Source: Singulisphaera sp. GP187 (GTDB taxonomy: Bacteria; Planctomycetota; Planctomycetia; Gemmatales; Gemmataceae). From it: DNA of 64,000 nt. Positions 44,764 to 52,881 of the stretch are shown here, one piece after another. The notes under the pieces were generated by a model, which searched no databases, had not been told where the DNA came from, and saw nothing but the letters and a program-made list of their open reading frames with translations. Made by a program: the position numbers and the translations under genes. The stretch lies in NCBI GenBank assembly GCA_945905925.1, contig CAMDQN010000005.1:1-64000 (forward strand), written 5' to 3'. How positions within the stretch are numbered: the first letter of the stretch is position 1; each line of letters begins with the position of its first letter.

Positions 44764-45038
44764 ATGCCACACCTCTCGCGCCGCGAGTTTCTCGCTTCCG
44801 CTCGGTCGGCAAGAGCGGGAAGGCGAACGCATGGCACACCGGGCTGATTCCCGGCACGAGTTCGCTGTTGGTTCGCCGGTGGGACAGGCTGAACTGGGCG
44901 GTGCTGTTTAACACCGACGCGACCGCGGGCGGCAAGCAACCGGCGAACCTGATCGATAGCCCAATGCACACCGCAGCCGACGCGGTCAAAACGTGGCCCG
45001 ACGGCGACCTGTTCGAGAAGTTCCCAGGGACAAAGTAA
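44764..45038 (+). pseudogene. Remnant of a Tat-exported beta-lactamase-family serine hydrolase
   Basis: Two pieces of a gene remain. At 44764 a twin-arginine-like signal is readable, MPHLSRREFLASA. In another frame, reaching the stop at 45038, the C-terminal end of a class C beta-lactamase-like protein is readable: GKANAWHTGLIPGTSSLLV, then WDRLNWAVLFNTDATAGG. The SxxK and YxN active-site segments are missing entirely. The join near 44800-44815 fuses the signal region straight to the tail, so a large internal deletion with a frame change is the simplest reading. The rest of the 615-base gap around it holds only the secA promoter region. Confidence 0.65.
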
Positions 45039-45139
45039 GGCCGTTCCGCTGGCGATTTCCGGCCGCGTTCGCGTCCCGTTAGGAGTGGTTCTGCCCGCGC
45101 TGCCTGTGCCGGTTTTGCCGGTCGCGCGGTCGGTCGGCA

Positions 45140-45168
45140 TTGACCCACTTTTCCGCGCTCCTTAGATT
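45140..45168 (+). promoter_or_regulatory. Possible sigma-70-like promoter of secA
   Basis: TTGACC (45140-45145) and TAGATT (45163-45168) are separated by 17 bases, matching the consensus at 5 of 6 and 4 of 6 positions. It lies about 75 bases before the secA start. A GC-rich hairpin region (GGCGCCGCGCCGCCCGGC) lies between. Confidence 0.3.
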
Positions 45169-45242
45169 GACAGTCTGGCGGGGTCCGCGCGCACGAGGCG
45201 CCGCGCCGCCCGGCGCGGACGTTCACGCATGGAGTTACGGCA

Positions 45243-48200
45243 ATGGCGACGGCTCAAACCGGGATGGAACCGACCTTCTTCGAGAAACTCGGCGACCGCT
45301 TCAACGCGTTCGTGGAAGGGTGTGTGCGCGTCATCTCCCGCATGCTGGGCGGTTCGACCGACGAGCGGCGGACCAAGAGCATCGGCTACATCCGGCCCCG
45401 GAACGCCGAGGCGCACACGGTCATCCCGGGTTCGGCGCTCGCGAAGGTGAACGAATTCGAAGCGCAGATGAAGGCGCACACCAACGACCAACTCAAGGCG
45501 CTCAGCACCGAGTATCGCGAACGCCTGAAGAAGGGCGCGAAACTCGATTCGATCCTGCCGGAAGCGTTCGCCGCGTGCCGCGAGGCCGCCCGCCGCACCA
45601 AGAACATGCGGCACTATGACGTGCAGATCCTCGGCGGCGCCGTGCTTCACGGTTATCAAACCGAACTCGGCAGCATCGCGGAAATGAAGACCGGCGAAGG
45701 CAAAACGCTGGTCGCCACGCTCGCGGCGTACCTCAACGCACTCGAATCGCAAGGCGTTCACGTCGTTACCGTGAACGACTATCTTGCGCGCCGTGACTGC
45801 GAGTGGATGTTGCCCATTTATAACGCGCTGGGCGTGACGGCCGCGTACATCCAGTCCGACATGGACCCGGAAGCCCGGCGCCACGCTTACGAGTGCGACA
45901 TCACCTACGGCACCGCGTCCGAGTTCGGTTTTGATTACCTGCGCGACAACATGAAGATCTCGCGCCACGACGACGAGAACTACCACGCGTACTACCGGCA
46001 GGTGCAGCGCGCCCACCACTACGCCATCATCGACGAGGTGGACAACATCCTCGTGGACGAGGCCCGCACGCCGCTGATCATCAGCGGCCCGGCGTTCTCC
46101 GACGCGAAGCGATTCCTGGAAGCCGACAAGGTCACGCGCGCTCTGACGGAACTCGAACGCAAGGCGCGCAAGGACTTGATCGCAACTGGCACTGTAAAAG
46201 CCAGCGGTAGCGAGGGCGACAACCTCACCACGCTCAGCCCCATCGATCCGGCGAAGGTGGACCCGACGAACCCGCCGCCCAAGGGCGTCTACTTCGAGAT
46301 CAAGGAGAAGGAGCGCACCTGCCACCTGACCGACGTGGGCGTGCGCAAAGCGGAAGAACTCGCCGGCGTGGAGAGCTTCTACACCGCCGGGAACATGGAG
46401 TGGCCGCACCTCATCGACAACGCGTTGAAGGCCCACCACCTGTACATGCTCGACCGCCACTACATGATCGACCGCGATCAGCGCGAGAACAACGAACTCA
46501 GCATCGTCATCATCGACGAGCACACCGGCCGCGCGATGTACGGTCGGCAGTGGTCCGACGGGTTGCACCAGGCCGTCGAAGCGAAGCACCCGAAGGAAGG
46601 CGTGCAGATCAAGCAAGAAACGCAGACGATGGCCACGGTCACGCTGCAAAACTTCTTCAAACTCTACGCCAAACTGTCCGGCATGACCGGGACCGCGAAG
46701 ACCGAGGAAACCGAGTTCTGGAAGATCTACAAACTCGACGTCGTGTCGATCCCGACCAACATGCCGATGCGGAGGCTCGAACACAAAGACCTCGTGTACC
46801 GCACCGACAAGGAGAAGTGGGACGCGGTGCTGAAGGAGATCGTGGAACTGAGCAAGACCGGGCGACCCATCCTGATCGGTACGAAAGATGTGGACAAGAG
46901 CGAGAAGCTCTCGCAGATGTTGAAGCGTCAGGGCGTGAAGCATGAATTGCTGAACGCGAAGCCGGAGAACGTCGGCCGCGAAGCCGAGATCGTGGCCCAA
47001 GCCGGGCGCATCGGCGCGGTCACTATTTCGACGAACATGGCCGGTCGCGGGACCGACATCATCCTCGGCGGGAACGCCGAAACGATGGCGTGGGCGCGCC
47101 TGAAGGTGTTGAAGGATGCGGACAATCGCCCGCTGTACCCGACGCGGCTCGAAGTGCCCAACGACGTGTGGACCACGACGGTCAATCAGATCGAAGCGAA
47201 GGAGAAGATGAAGGAAGAGGGCCGCAAGGTCGCGGAGATGGGCGGACTGCACATCCTCGGCACCGAGCGCCACGACTCACGCCGTATCGACAACCAACTC
47301 CGCGGCCGCGCCGGGCGCCAGGGCGACCCCGGCTCCAGCCGGTTTTATCTCTCGCTTCAAGACGAACTGATGCGCCTGTTCGCGGGCGAGTGGGTAAGCG
47401 GCATCCTCACACGACTCGGCATGCAGGAAGGCGAAGCAATCGAATCGGGTATGGTGAGCCGGCGCATCGAGAAGGCGCAGAAGAAGGTCGAAGAGTACCA
47501 CTTCGACCAGCGCAAGAACCTGCTCGAATACGACGAGGTGATGGACCTTCAGCGTAAGCGCGTCTACGGTGCGCGTCAGGAGATTCTGGACGGCAAGAAC
47601 CCGCGGCTGATGATTCTGGACATGATCCGCACGCAGATCACGAGTGCGAGCGAGCGGTTCCTCGTGGACAGTTACGGCTCGGCGAGCTTCGCGGAGTTCG
47701 CCAGCAACCGGCTCGGTGTGGAGTTCGAGGCGTCGGACTTCCGCACTTCCTCGCACGAAGACGCGTCGCGCCAGGCGCTCGATCAGGCCATCGCGAACGT
47801 CCCGACCTTCATGCAGGAGCGGCTTGAAGAGAACCTGAACCCAGACGAGGACGAGAAGGACTGGAAGTGGTCCGAGCTGACACGCGCGATCAACGCGAAG
47901 TACGACCTCAAGGTGAGTGAGAAAGAGTTGCGAAAGCTCGGGGCGGAGAACCTCGCGGAGACGCTCGTCGCGAAGGCCGAGGCCGCGGTGAAGGCCGTGA
48001 ACCTGGACGACGGGGCGCGCTACCTCACGCGCACCTACGGGGCCGAGGCACTCAGCGAGTGGTGCCGCCAGAAGTTCGGCGTGAAGGTGACCGTCGAGGA
48101 GATCGCGCCGCGGTCCGGCGCGGAACTGAACGAGTACTTGTACCGCAAGGTTCATGCGGCGTACCGACAGAAGGACATCGAGTTCCCGGTGCGCGTGGCG

Positions 48201-49145
48201 ATGCAGAACTTCATGGCCGACAAGCCGGCCGCGGGTCAGCAGCGGTACGACCGCGACGGACTCTACCGCTGGAGCGCGCAGCGCCTCGGCACGGTAATGG
48301 CCGCGCGCAAGCACGGACCGGAGGTGCTCGCGGACGCGTCCGGGTTCTTCGCGGTCGCTTTCAAGGCACTTGAGGAAGAAGGCTGGACGGAAGAACTGAT
48401 CCGCACGGAGCCTCGCTCGAAACTTCGCGAGAAGTTGATGCAGGTCGCCCCAAAGGCGATGCCCACGTTCGACGTGGACGAGATCGACAAGCAACTCGAA
48501 ACGGTGTTCAGTGGTGCGAAGGTGGCCGAAGCGGAGGACGCGAAGGAACTCACTGAGTGGGCGCAGCGGGAACTCGGTCTCACGCTGGACGTGGCGAAGC
48601 TCACCGGCCGGACACCGGATGAGGCGCGGCACGGGCTGCTGAACGCTTACGACGAGAAGTACCGCCCCGAAATGCACAGCGTCGAACGCACGCTGGTGTT
48701 GGAACAGATCGACAGCGCGTGGAAGTCGCACCTTCTGGTGATGGACAACTTGCGGAGCGGCGTGGGTCTTCGCGGGTACGCTCAGGAAGACCCGAAGATC
48801 GTGTACAAACGCGAGGGCATGCAGGAGTTCGACGTGATGTGGTCGGGCATCCGCGACCGCACGTCGGAGGCGGTGTTCCGCATCGAGGAGATGGGCGACG
48901 AGGAGGCACAGGCCGCGCTGTGGGCGGGCGCGCGTGCGACGCACGCGGCGGCGCAGTCCGCGTCGCAGGCGCGTCAGGCGCAGATCGACGCAAGCGAGCA
49001 GCAGACGAACACCGGCGGCGAAACAAAGAAGGCGGAACCGATCCGCAACACGAGTGCGAAGGTGGGCCGCAACGACATGTGCCCGTGCGGTAGCGGCAAG
49101 AAGTACAAGAACTGCCACATGAAGATGGAGGCCGGCAAGAAGTAG
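45243..49145 (+). CDS. secA: Protein translocase ATPase SecA, enlarged
   Basis: 1300 residues, against about 850-900 in most bacteria. The start at 45243 has GGAG 9 bases upstream. NBD1 has [18 protein letters not shown] (Walker A), VNDYLARRD and [18 protein letters not shown]. The preprotein cross-linking domain follows (STMGE-type region near residue 320-390), then NBD2 with [30 protein letters not shown] and [19 protein letters not shown]. The helical scaffold ([36 protein letters not shown]) is split by about 390 residues where E. coli has about 150; four similar units are visible there. The C-terminus ends in a SEC-C zinc motif, [13 protein letters not shown]. It drives export through SecYEG. 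Confidence 0.96.
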   Translation: MATAQTGMEPTFFEKLGDRFNAFVEGCVRVISRMLGGSTDERRTKSIGYIRPRNAEAHTVIPGSALAKVNEFEAQMKAHTNDQLKALSTEYRERLKKGAKLDSILPEAFAACREAARRTKNMRHYDVQILGGAVLHGYQTELGSIAEMKTGEGKTLVATLAAYLNALESQGVHVVTVNDYLARRDCEWMLPIYNALGVTAAYIQSDMDPEARRHAYECDITYGTASEFGFDYLRDNMKISRHDDENYHAYYRQVQRAHHYAIIDEVDNILVDEARTPLIISGPAFSDAKRFLEADKVTRALTELERKARKDLIATGTVKASGSEGDNLTTLSPIDPAKVDPTNPPPKGVYFEIKEKERTCHLTDVGVRKAEELAGVESFYTAGNMEWPHLIDNALKAHHLYMLDRHYMIDRDQRENNELSIVIIDEHTGRAMYGRQWSDGLHQAVEAKHPKEGVQIKQETQTMATVTLQNFFKLYAKLSGMTGTAKTEETEFWKIYKLDVVSIPTNMPMRRLEHKDLVYRTDKEKWDAVLKEIVELSKTGRPILIGTKDVDKSEKLSQMLKRQGVKHELLNAKPENVGREAEIVAQAGRIGAVTISTNMAGRGTDIILGGNAETMAWARLKVLKDADNRPLYPTRLEVPNDVWTTTVNQIEAKEKMKEEGRKVAEMGGLHILGTERHDSRRIDNQLRGRAGRQGDPGSSRFYLSLQDELMRLFAGEWVSGILTRLGMQEGEAIESGMVSRRIEKAQKKVEEYHFDQRKNLLEYDEVMDLQRKRVYGARQEILDGKNPRLMILDMIRTQITSASERFLVDSYGSASFAEFASNRLGVEFEASDFRTSSHEDASRQALDQAIANVPTFMQERLEENLNPDEDEKDWKWSELTRAINAKYDLKVSEKELRKLGAENLAETLVAKAEAAVKAVNLDDGARYLTRTYGAEALSEWCRQKFGVKVTVEEIAPRSGAELNEYLYRKVHAAYRQKDIEFPVRVAMQNFMADKPAAGQQRYDRDGLYRWSAQRLGTVMAARKHGPEVLADASGFFAVAFKALEEEGWTEELIRTEPRSKLREKLMQVAPKAMPTFDVDEIDKQLETVFSGAKVAEAEDAKELTEWAQRELGLTLDVAKLTGRTPDEARHGLLNAYDEKYRPEMHSVERTLVLEQIDSAWKSHLLVMDNLRSGVGLRGYAQEDPKIVYKREGMQEFDVMWSGIRDRTSEAVFRIEEMGDEEAQAALWAGARATHAAAQSASQARQAQIDASEQQTNTGGETKKAEPIRNTSAKVGRNDMCPCGSGKKYKNCHMKMEAGKK

Positions 49146-49173
49146 TGTTGTCGCGCGACGAGAAGGAGAACAG

Positions 49174-49779
49174 ATGGATGGATTTAGTGGTTTTCCTGCT
49201 CTCGTCGTTTCGCGCAAGACAGGCGCGGAGGCATTTCACACCAGTGGTGAGGCTCTCAGCTTCGACTTGCTCTCGTTCTGGCAGTGGGCCGCGTCGGACG
49301 TTACAAACAACGCGCTCCGCGGGATAATTGCTGAGTATCTCGTTGCTCAAGCTCTGGGGCAGGCAACGGGTGTTCGGGTCGAGTGGGACCGACACGACTT
49401 GCGGACCGCAGCGGGTACGGCGGTTGAAGTCAAGTCCTCTGCGTACTGCCAATCTTGGGCACAAACCAAACTGTCGGACATCGTGTTCGATATCGCTCCC
49501 ACGCTCGGGTGGGACGCAGCCACCAACACCTACGAAACTGCTTCACGTCGCCAAGCCGAAGTCTATGTTTTCGCGATTCTTCACCACCGCGACAAACTCA
49601 CCCTCGATCCGCTAAACGTGAGTCACTGGTCGTTCTTCGTTCTCAACACGTCAGCACTGGACAAGACCGTACTTACGCAAAAGTCGATTCGGTTGGGACC
49701 TTTGTTAGCGCTAAAACCAATCGAAGTGGGATTTGGCAAACTTCGTGAAACAATCGAGCAGGTGACGGCCACGCGTTAA
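49174..49779 (+). CDS. Hypothetical protein with PD-(D/E)XK-like motif
   Basis: 201 residues from the ATG at 49174 (GAGAAGGAG upstream), 28 bases after secA. A nuclease-like active-site order is visible: GIIAEYLVAQALG (helix with Glu), VEWDRHDLRT (Asp) and AVEVKSSAY (E-x-K), which matches the endonuclease-like fold pattern E...D...ExK. No other domain is present. It may be a restriction-type or repair nuclease, but it stands alone, with no methylase or defence gene beside it. I cannot name the family. Confidence 0.6.
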   Translation: MDGFSGFPALVVSRKTGAEAFHTSGEALSFDLLSFWQWAASDVTNNALRGIIAEYLVAQALGQATGVRVEWDRHDLRTAAGTAVEVKSSAYCQSWAQTKLSDIVFDIAPTLGWDAATNTYETASRRQAEVYVFAILHHRDKLTLDPLNVSHWSFFVLNTSALDKTVLTQKSIRLGPLLALKPIEVGFGKLRETIEQVTATR

Positions 49780-49808
49780 CCAAACGAATCTTCCGGGAAC
49801 GGATTCCC

Positions 49809-51116
49809 ATGCTCCTGAACCTCGTTTATCTACTCGCGCTCGCGGTGCTTTCCCCGTGGTTGGCGTGGCGCGCACTCGCCACCGGGCGCTACCGGAGCGA
49901 ACTCGCGGCCAAGTTTCTCGGTCGCGTGCGCATCAGTAATCCCACGAAGAAACGCGTCGCGTGGTTTCACGCGGTCAGCGTCGGCGAAGTGAATCTGCTG
50001 GGCACGCTCATCCCCGCGTTTCGCAAACGTCACCCCGATTGGCTTGTTGTTGTCTCGTCCACCACCGACACCGGACTCGCGGAAGCGCGCAAGCGGTTTG
50101 CCGATCTCGACGTGATTGCGTGGCCGTTCGACTTCACCTGGGCCGCCGCGACCGCCTTCGACACGGTAAAGCCGTCGCTCGTCGTCCTCGCCGAAAGCGA
50201 ACTCTGGCCGAACTTCCTCGCCGCCGCGAGCGCGCGGAACGTGCCCGTCGTGGTGGTGAACGCGCGAATGAGTCCGCGAAGTTACTCTCGCCTGAAACGG
50301 GTCGCGGGCCTCGCGCGGCGGATGCTGTTTCGGCACGTCACACGGTTCGCGGTGCAGGAAGCCGAATACACCGACCGGTTGCGGCAACTCGGCGTACCGG
50401 TCGCGAAGCTCGTCACCACGGGGTCGATCAAGTACGACGGCGCCGCGTCGCGCGACGAGCAAAAGACAGTCGCGCTGGCGCACTTTCTTGGTCTTCATTT
50501 GCTCACCCCTTCACCCCCGGTCTGGCTCGCCGGCAGCACACACGCGCCCGAAGAATCGCTTGTCCTCGGCGCGTTCGCACGCCTTCGCGAGCGATTCCCG
50601 CACCTGCGGTTGATTCTCGTGCCGCGACACCCGGACCGCTTTGAAGAAGTGTCGCGGTTGGTCAAAGCATCGGGGCTGCCGTTCGTGCGGCGATCCGCAA
50701 TCACTTCACCGCTTCAGGAAATGCCAGCGGTTGTGCTGCTCGACACGGTGGGCGAACTCGGTGCCGCGTGGGGCTTGGCGGACGTGGGCTTCACCGGTGG
50801 CAGCCTCGATGGGAATCGCGGCGGCCAGAGCATGATCGAGCCGGCCGGATATGGCGTGCCGTGCGTGTTCGGTCCGCACGTGTGGAACTTCAAGGACGCC
50901 GCGAAACGCCTCGTCGAAGTCGGCGGGGCCGTGATGGTGAAGGACGCGACCGAGTTGGAAGCCGAACTCGCGAAGTTCATCGGCGACGCCGAACTGCGAT
51001 CGCGAATAGGTGCCGCGGCCGCCGCACTGGTCCGCAGACAGCAGGGCGCGACGGGTCGCACGCTCGGCGTGATCGATTCTGTAATCACTTCCACGACGCT
51101 CTCCCGCGCCGCGTGA
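49809..51116 (+). CDS. waaA: 3-deoxy-D-manno-octulosonic acid (Kdo) transferase
   Basis: 435 residues. It adds Kdo to lipid A in LPS assembly at the inner membrane. An N-terminal membrane helix (LVYLLALAVLSPWLAWRAL) is followed by the Kdo transferase features: WFHAVSVGEVNLLGTLIP, VVVSSTTDTGLAEARKRF, the SELWPNFL motif, VNARMSPRSYSR, and in the C-terminal domain VWLAGSTHAPEE, LILVPRHPDRFEE and GQSMIEPAGYGVPCVFGPH. Its presence argues for LPS-like lipid A. It is first in a plus-strand operon with a phosphatase and a PLP enzyme. Confidence 0.95.
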   Translation: MLLNLVYLLALAVLSPWLAWRALATGRYRSELAAKFLGRVRISNPTKKRVAWFHAVSVGEVNLLGTLIPAFRKRHPDWLVVVSSTTDTGLAEARKRFADLDVIAWPFDFTWAAATAFDTVKPSLVVLAESELWPNFLAAASARNVPVVVVNARMSPRSYSRLKRVAGLARRMLFRHVTRFAVQEAEYTDRLRQLGVPVAKLVTTGSIKYDGAASRDEQKTVALAHFLGLHLLTPSPPVWLAGSTHAPEESLVLGAFARLRERFPHLRLILVPRHPDRFEEVSRLVKASGLPFVRRSAITSPLQEMPAVVLLDTVGELGAAWGLADVGFTGGSLDGNRGGQSMIEPAGYGVPCVFGPHVWNFKDAAKRLVEVGGAVMVKDATELEAELAKFIGDAELRSRIGAAAAALVRRQQGATGRTLGVIDSVITSTTLSRAA

Positions 51117-51171
51117 ACCGAGTAGAATTAAGCGAACAGAAGCGAATCATTTCCTCCTCGCTGAGTTCGCG

Positions 51172-51669
51172 ATGTACCGCATCACGCAATGCCTGTCGGT
51201 CGGGCCGTTCGCGTCGCCGGAGCGCGCGGAGAAGTTGCGCGCGGCGGGCGTCACGCACGTGCTGAACGTGTCCGACACGCCAAGTGACATTTCGACCGCC
51301 GACGGGTTCGCGGGGGTCGCGTTCGTCCCGATGTCGGACAGTCGGCGGTTGCTGCCCTCGACCGCGGTGCGCGCGATCGACACGCTACACGAGTTCGTGG
51401 CGGTGCCGGATTCGCACGTCTACGTTCACTGCGTCGCGGGCATGATTCGTTCGCCGACGATTCTCTGGCTGTACCTTCTCGCGCTTGGCGTTCCGCTCCA
51501 GGACGCGCGCGACTGGATCGAAACGAGATCACCGGTCGCGACCGCCGGGCACCACCGCATGGTGGATCGCGAACACGTGTTCCTCGCGCAGAAGCACGGC
51601 CGGGCGCACTTCTTCCCGCACCCGCGTGCCGACATCATCGTGCCGTTCCCGATCGCGGAGGAAGAGTGA
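51172..51669 (+). CDS. Dual-specificity / protein tyrosine phosphatase-like
   Basis: 165 residues. The cysteine phosphatase signature HCxxGxxR is present as YVHCVAGMIRSP, with the catalytic Cys at about 87 and Arg at 93. The general-acid region is less clear (VPMSDSRRL has an Asp). It starts 55 bases after waaA and its stop overlaps the aminotransferase start, so the three genes are likely one transcript. It could act on phosphoprotein or on a phosphorylated small molecule. Confidence 0.88.
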   Translation: MYRITQCLSVGPFASPERAEKLRAAGVTHVLNVSDTPSDISTADGFAGVAFVPMSDSRRLLPSTAVRAIDTLHEFVAVPDSHVYVHCVAGMIRSPTILWLYLLALGVPLQDARDWIETRSPVATAGHHRMVDREHVFLAQKHGRAHFFPHPRADIIVPFPIAEEE

Positions 51670-52628
51670 ACACGCCGCTCGCGTACCTTAACGGTCGGTT
51701 GTTGCCCTTCGCAGACGCGGCGCTGCCGCTGCACGACGCCGGGTTCGTGTCGGGCGTTACCGTCGTCGATAACGCCCGCACGTTCCGCCACACGCTGTTT
51801 CGTTGGAAAGATCACCTCGCGCGTTTCCGGCGTGACTGCCTAGCGTGCTACGTTCCGCTCGACGCGACCGATGAGCAACTCACCGCGACCGCGGAAGAAC
51901 TGATCAGCCACAACGCGAAGTTGCTCCCGCCCGGCAGCGAGTTGCAACTGGTCACGTTCGCCACACCCGGCCCGCTCGGCTTCTATTTGAGTGAAGTGGA
52001 GAACGGCCCGGCGACGCTCGGCATGGTGACGTACCCGTTGCCGTTCGCGCGCTACCGCCGGTTCTTCACCGAAGGCGTCACACTCGCGGTCGCAGGGTTG
52101 CAGTCGTCCCACTCGATCGACCTGCTCCCGCCGCGTGTAAAGCACCGCAGTCGGCTGTTCTGGCACATCGCGGACAGGACACTCCGCGACCCCGCGAACC
52201 GGTTTCACTCGCCCGGTGCGGTGCCGGTCGTGCTCAACCACGACGGCACCGCGGACACCGCCATCGGGTGCGTCCTCGCGGTGTCGAGCGATACCGTCAT
52301 CCGCCCCGTGCCGGACAGCACACAAGACAGTATTAGCGCGAAGGTGATCGAAGAGTTGTGTACCGCGACCGGACTGAAGCACACGGACGGGCCGCTCGAC
52401 TTCCGCTCTTTCTGCCGGCCGCTCGAGAGCGGCGAAGAGAAGACGATCATCCCGCGTGTGTCCGAACTGCTGCTGACGGGCACCGGGTTCTGCGTCGCCG
52501 GGGTGAAGCGGTTCGCGTGCGCGGAGCGGTCGCGCGACTACACCTGGCCCGGTCCGGTGTTCGGCAAACTGCTCGCGGCGTGGAGCGACCTGATCGGCGT
52601 GAACATCGCGAAGCAGTTCACCGGCTGA
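51666..52628 (+). CDS. Class IV aminotransferase (BCAT / D-amino acid / aminodeoxychorismate lyase family)
   Basis: 320 residues, GTG start overlapping the previous stop by 4 bases (GTGA). PLP fold type IV features: N-terminal YLNGRLLPFADAALPLHDAG, then FRWKDHLARFR, the PLP Lys at about 159 in PPRVKHRSRLFW, and GTADTAIGCVLAVSSD for the substrate/phosphate region. The family covers branched-chain aminotransferase, D-amino acid aminotransferase and aminodeoxychorismate lyase; sequence alone does not decide. Placement after waaA may be coincidental. Confidence 0.85.
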   Translation: MNTPLAYLNGRLLPFADAALPLHDAGFVSGVTVVDNARTFRHTLFRWKDHLARFRRDCLACYVPLDATDEQLTATAEELISHNAKLLPPGSELQLVTFATPGPLGFYLSEVENGPATLGMVTYPLPFARYRRFFTEGVTLAVAGLQSSHSIDLLPPRVKHRSRLFWHIADRTLRDPANRFHSPGAVPVVLNHDGTADTAIGCVLAVSSDTVIRPVPDSTQDSISAKVIEELCTATGLKHTDGPLDFRSFCRPLESGEEKTIIPRVSELLLTGTGFCVAGVKRFACAERSRDYTWPGPVFGKLLAAWSDLIGVNIAKQFTG

Positions 52629-52742
52629 CCCACTTGGCGTTCCCACGACAGCGGTCTGAGCGTCATTTCGTCTCGCGCCGCGTTGTGCCAATCTGCGCGG
52701 TAGACAGCCCCGTCTTCACAGGTTACTCTTACCCGTCTTGAC

Positions 52743-52766
52743 AGCTTGTGACGGTTGTCACAAGCT
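52743..52766. promoter_or_regulatory. 10-bp perfect palindrome upstream of hppA, candidate operator
   Basis: AGCTTGTGAC (52743-52752) and its inverse GTCACAAGCT (52757-52766) flank a 4-base loop. A TTGACA hexamer (52738-52743) overlaps the first base. No convincing -10 follows at normal spacing. It could be a regulator site for hppA or a short terminator hairpin of the upstream operon. The rest of the 250-base gap is empty. Confidence 0.35.
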
Positions 52767-52881
52767 ACGCATTCCGTCCCGGCGAAACCGCGAGCGGGGG
52801 GTGACGCGATCCTCTCCCCACCCCCGTTGATTCGTGGCCGAACGGGTTACCGTAAAACGCCTAAAGCGCCAGGATAGCCAA

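Noticed and set aside
45162..47273. Long open frame (about 700 codons) antisense to secA
   Set aside because: It is a product of GC-rich codon bias opposite an unmistakable SecA frame. The translation is Arg/His/Val-rich without domains.
47277..49217. Second long antisense open frame (about 650 codons) opposite secA
   Set aside because: Same reason; no start signal and no recognisable protein sequence.
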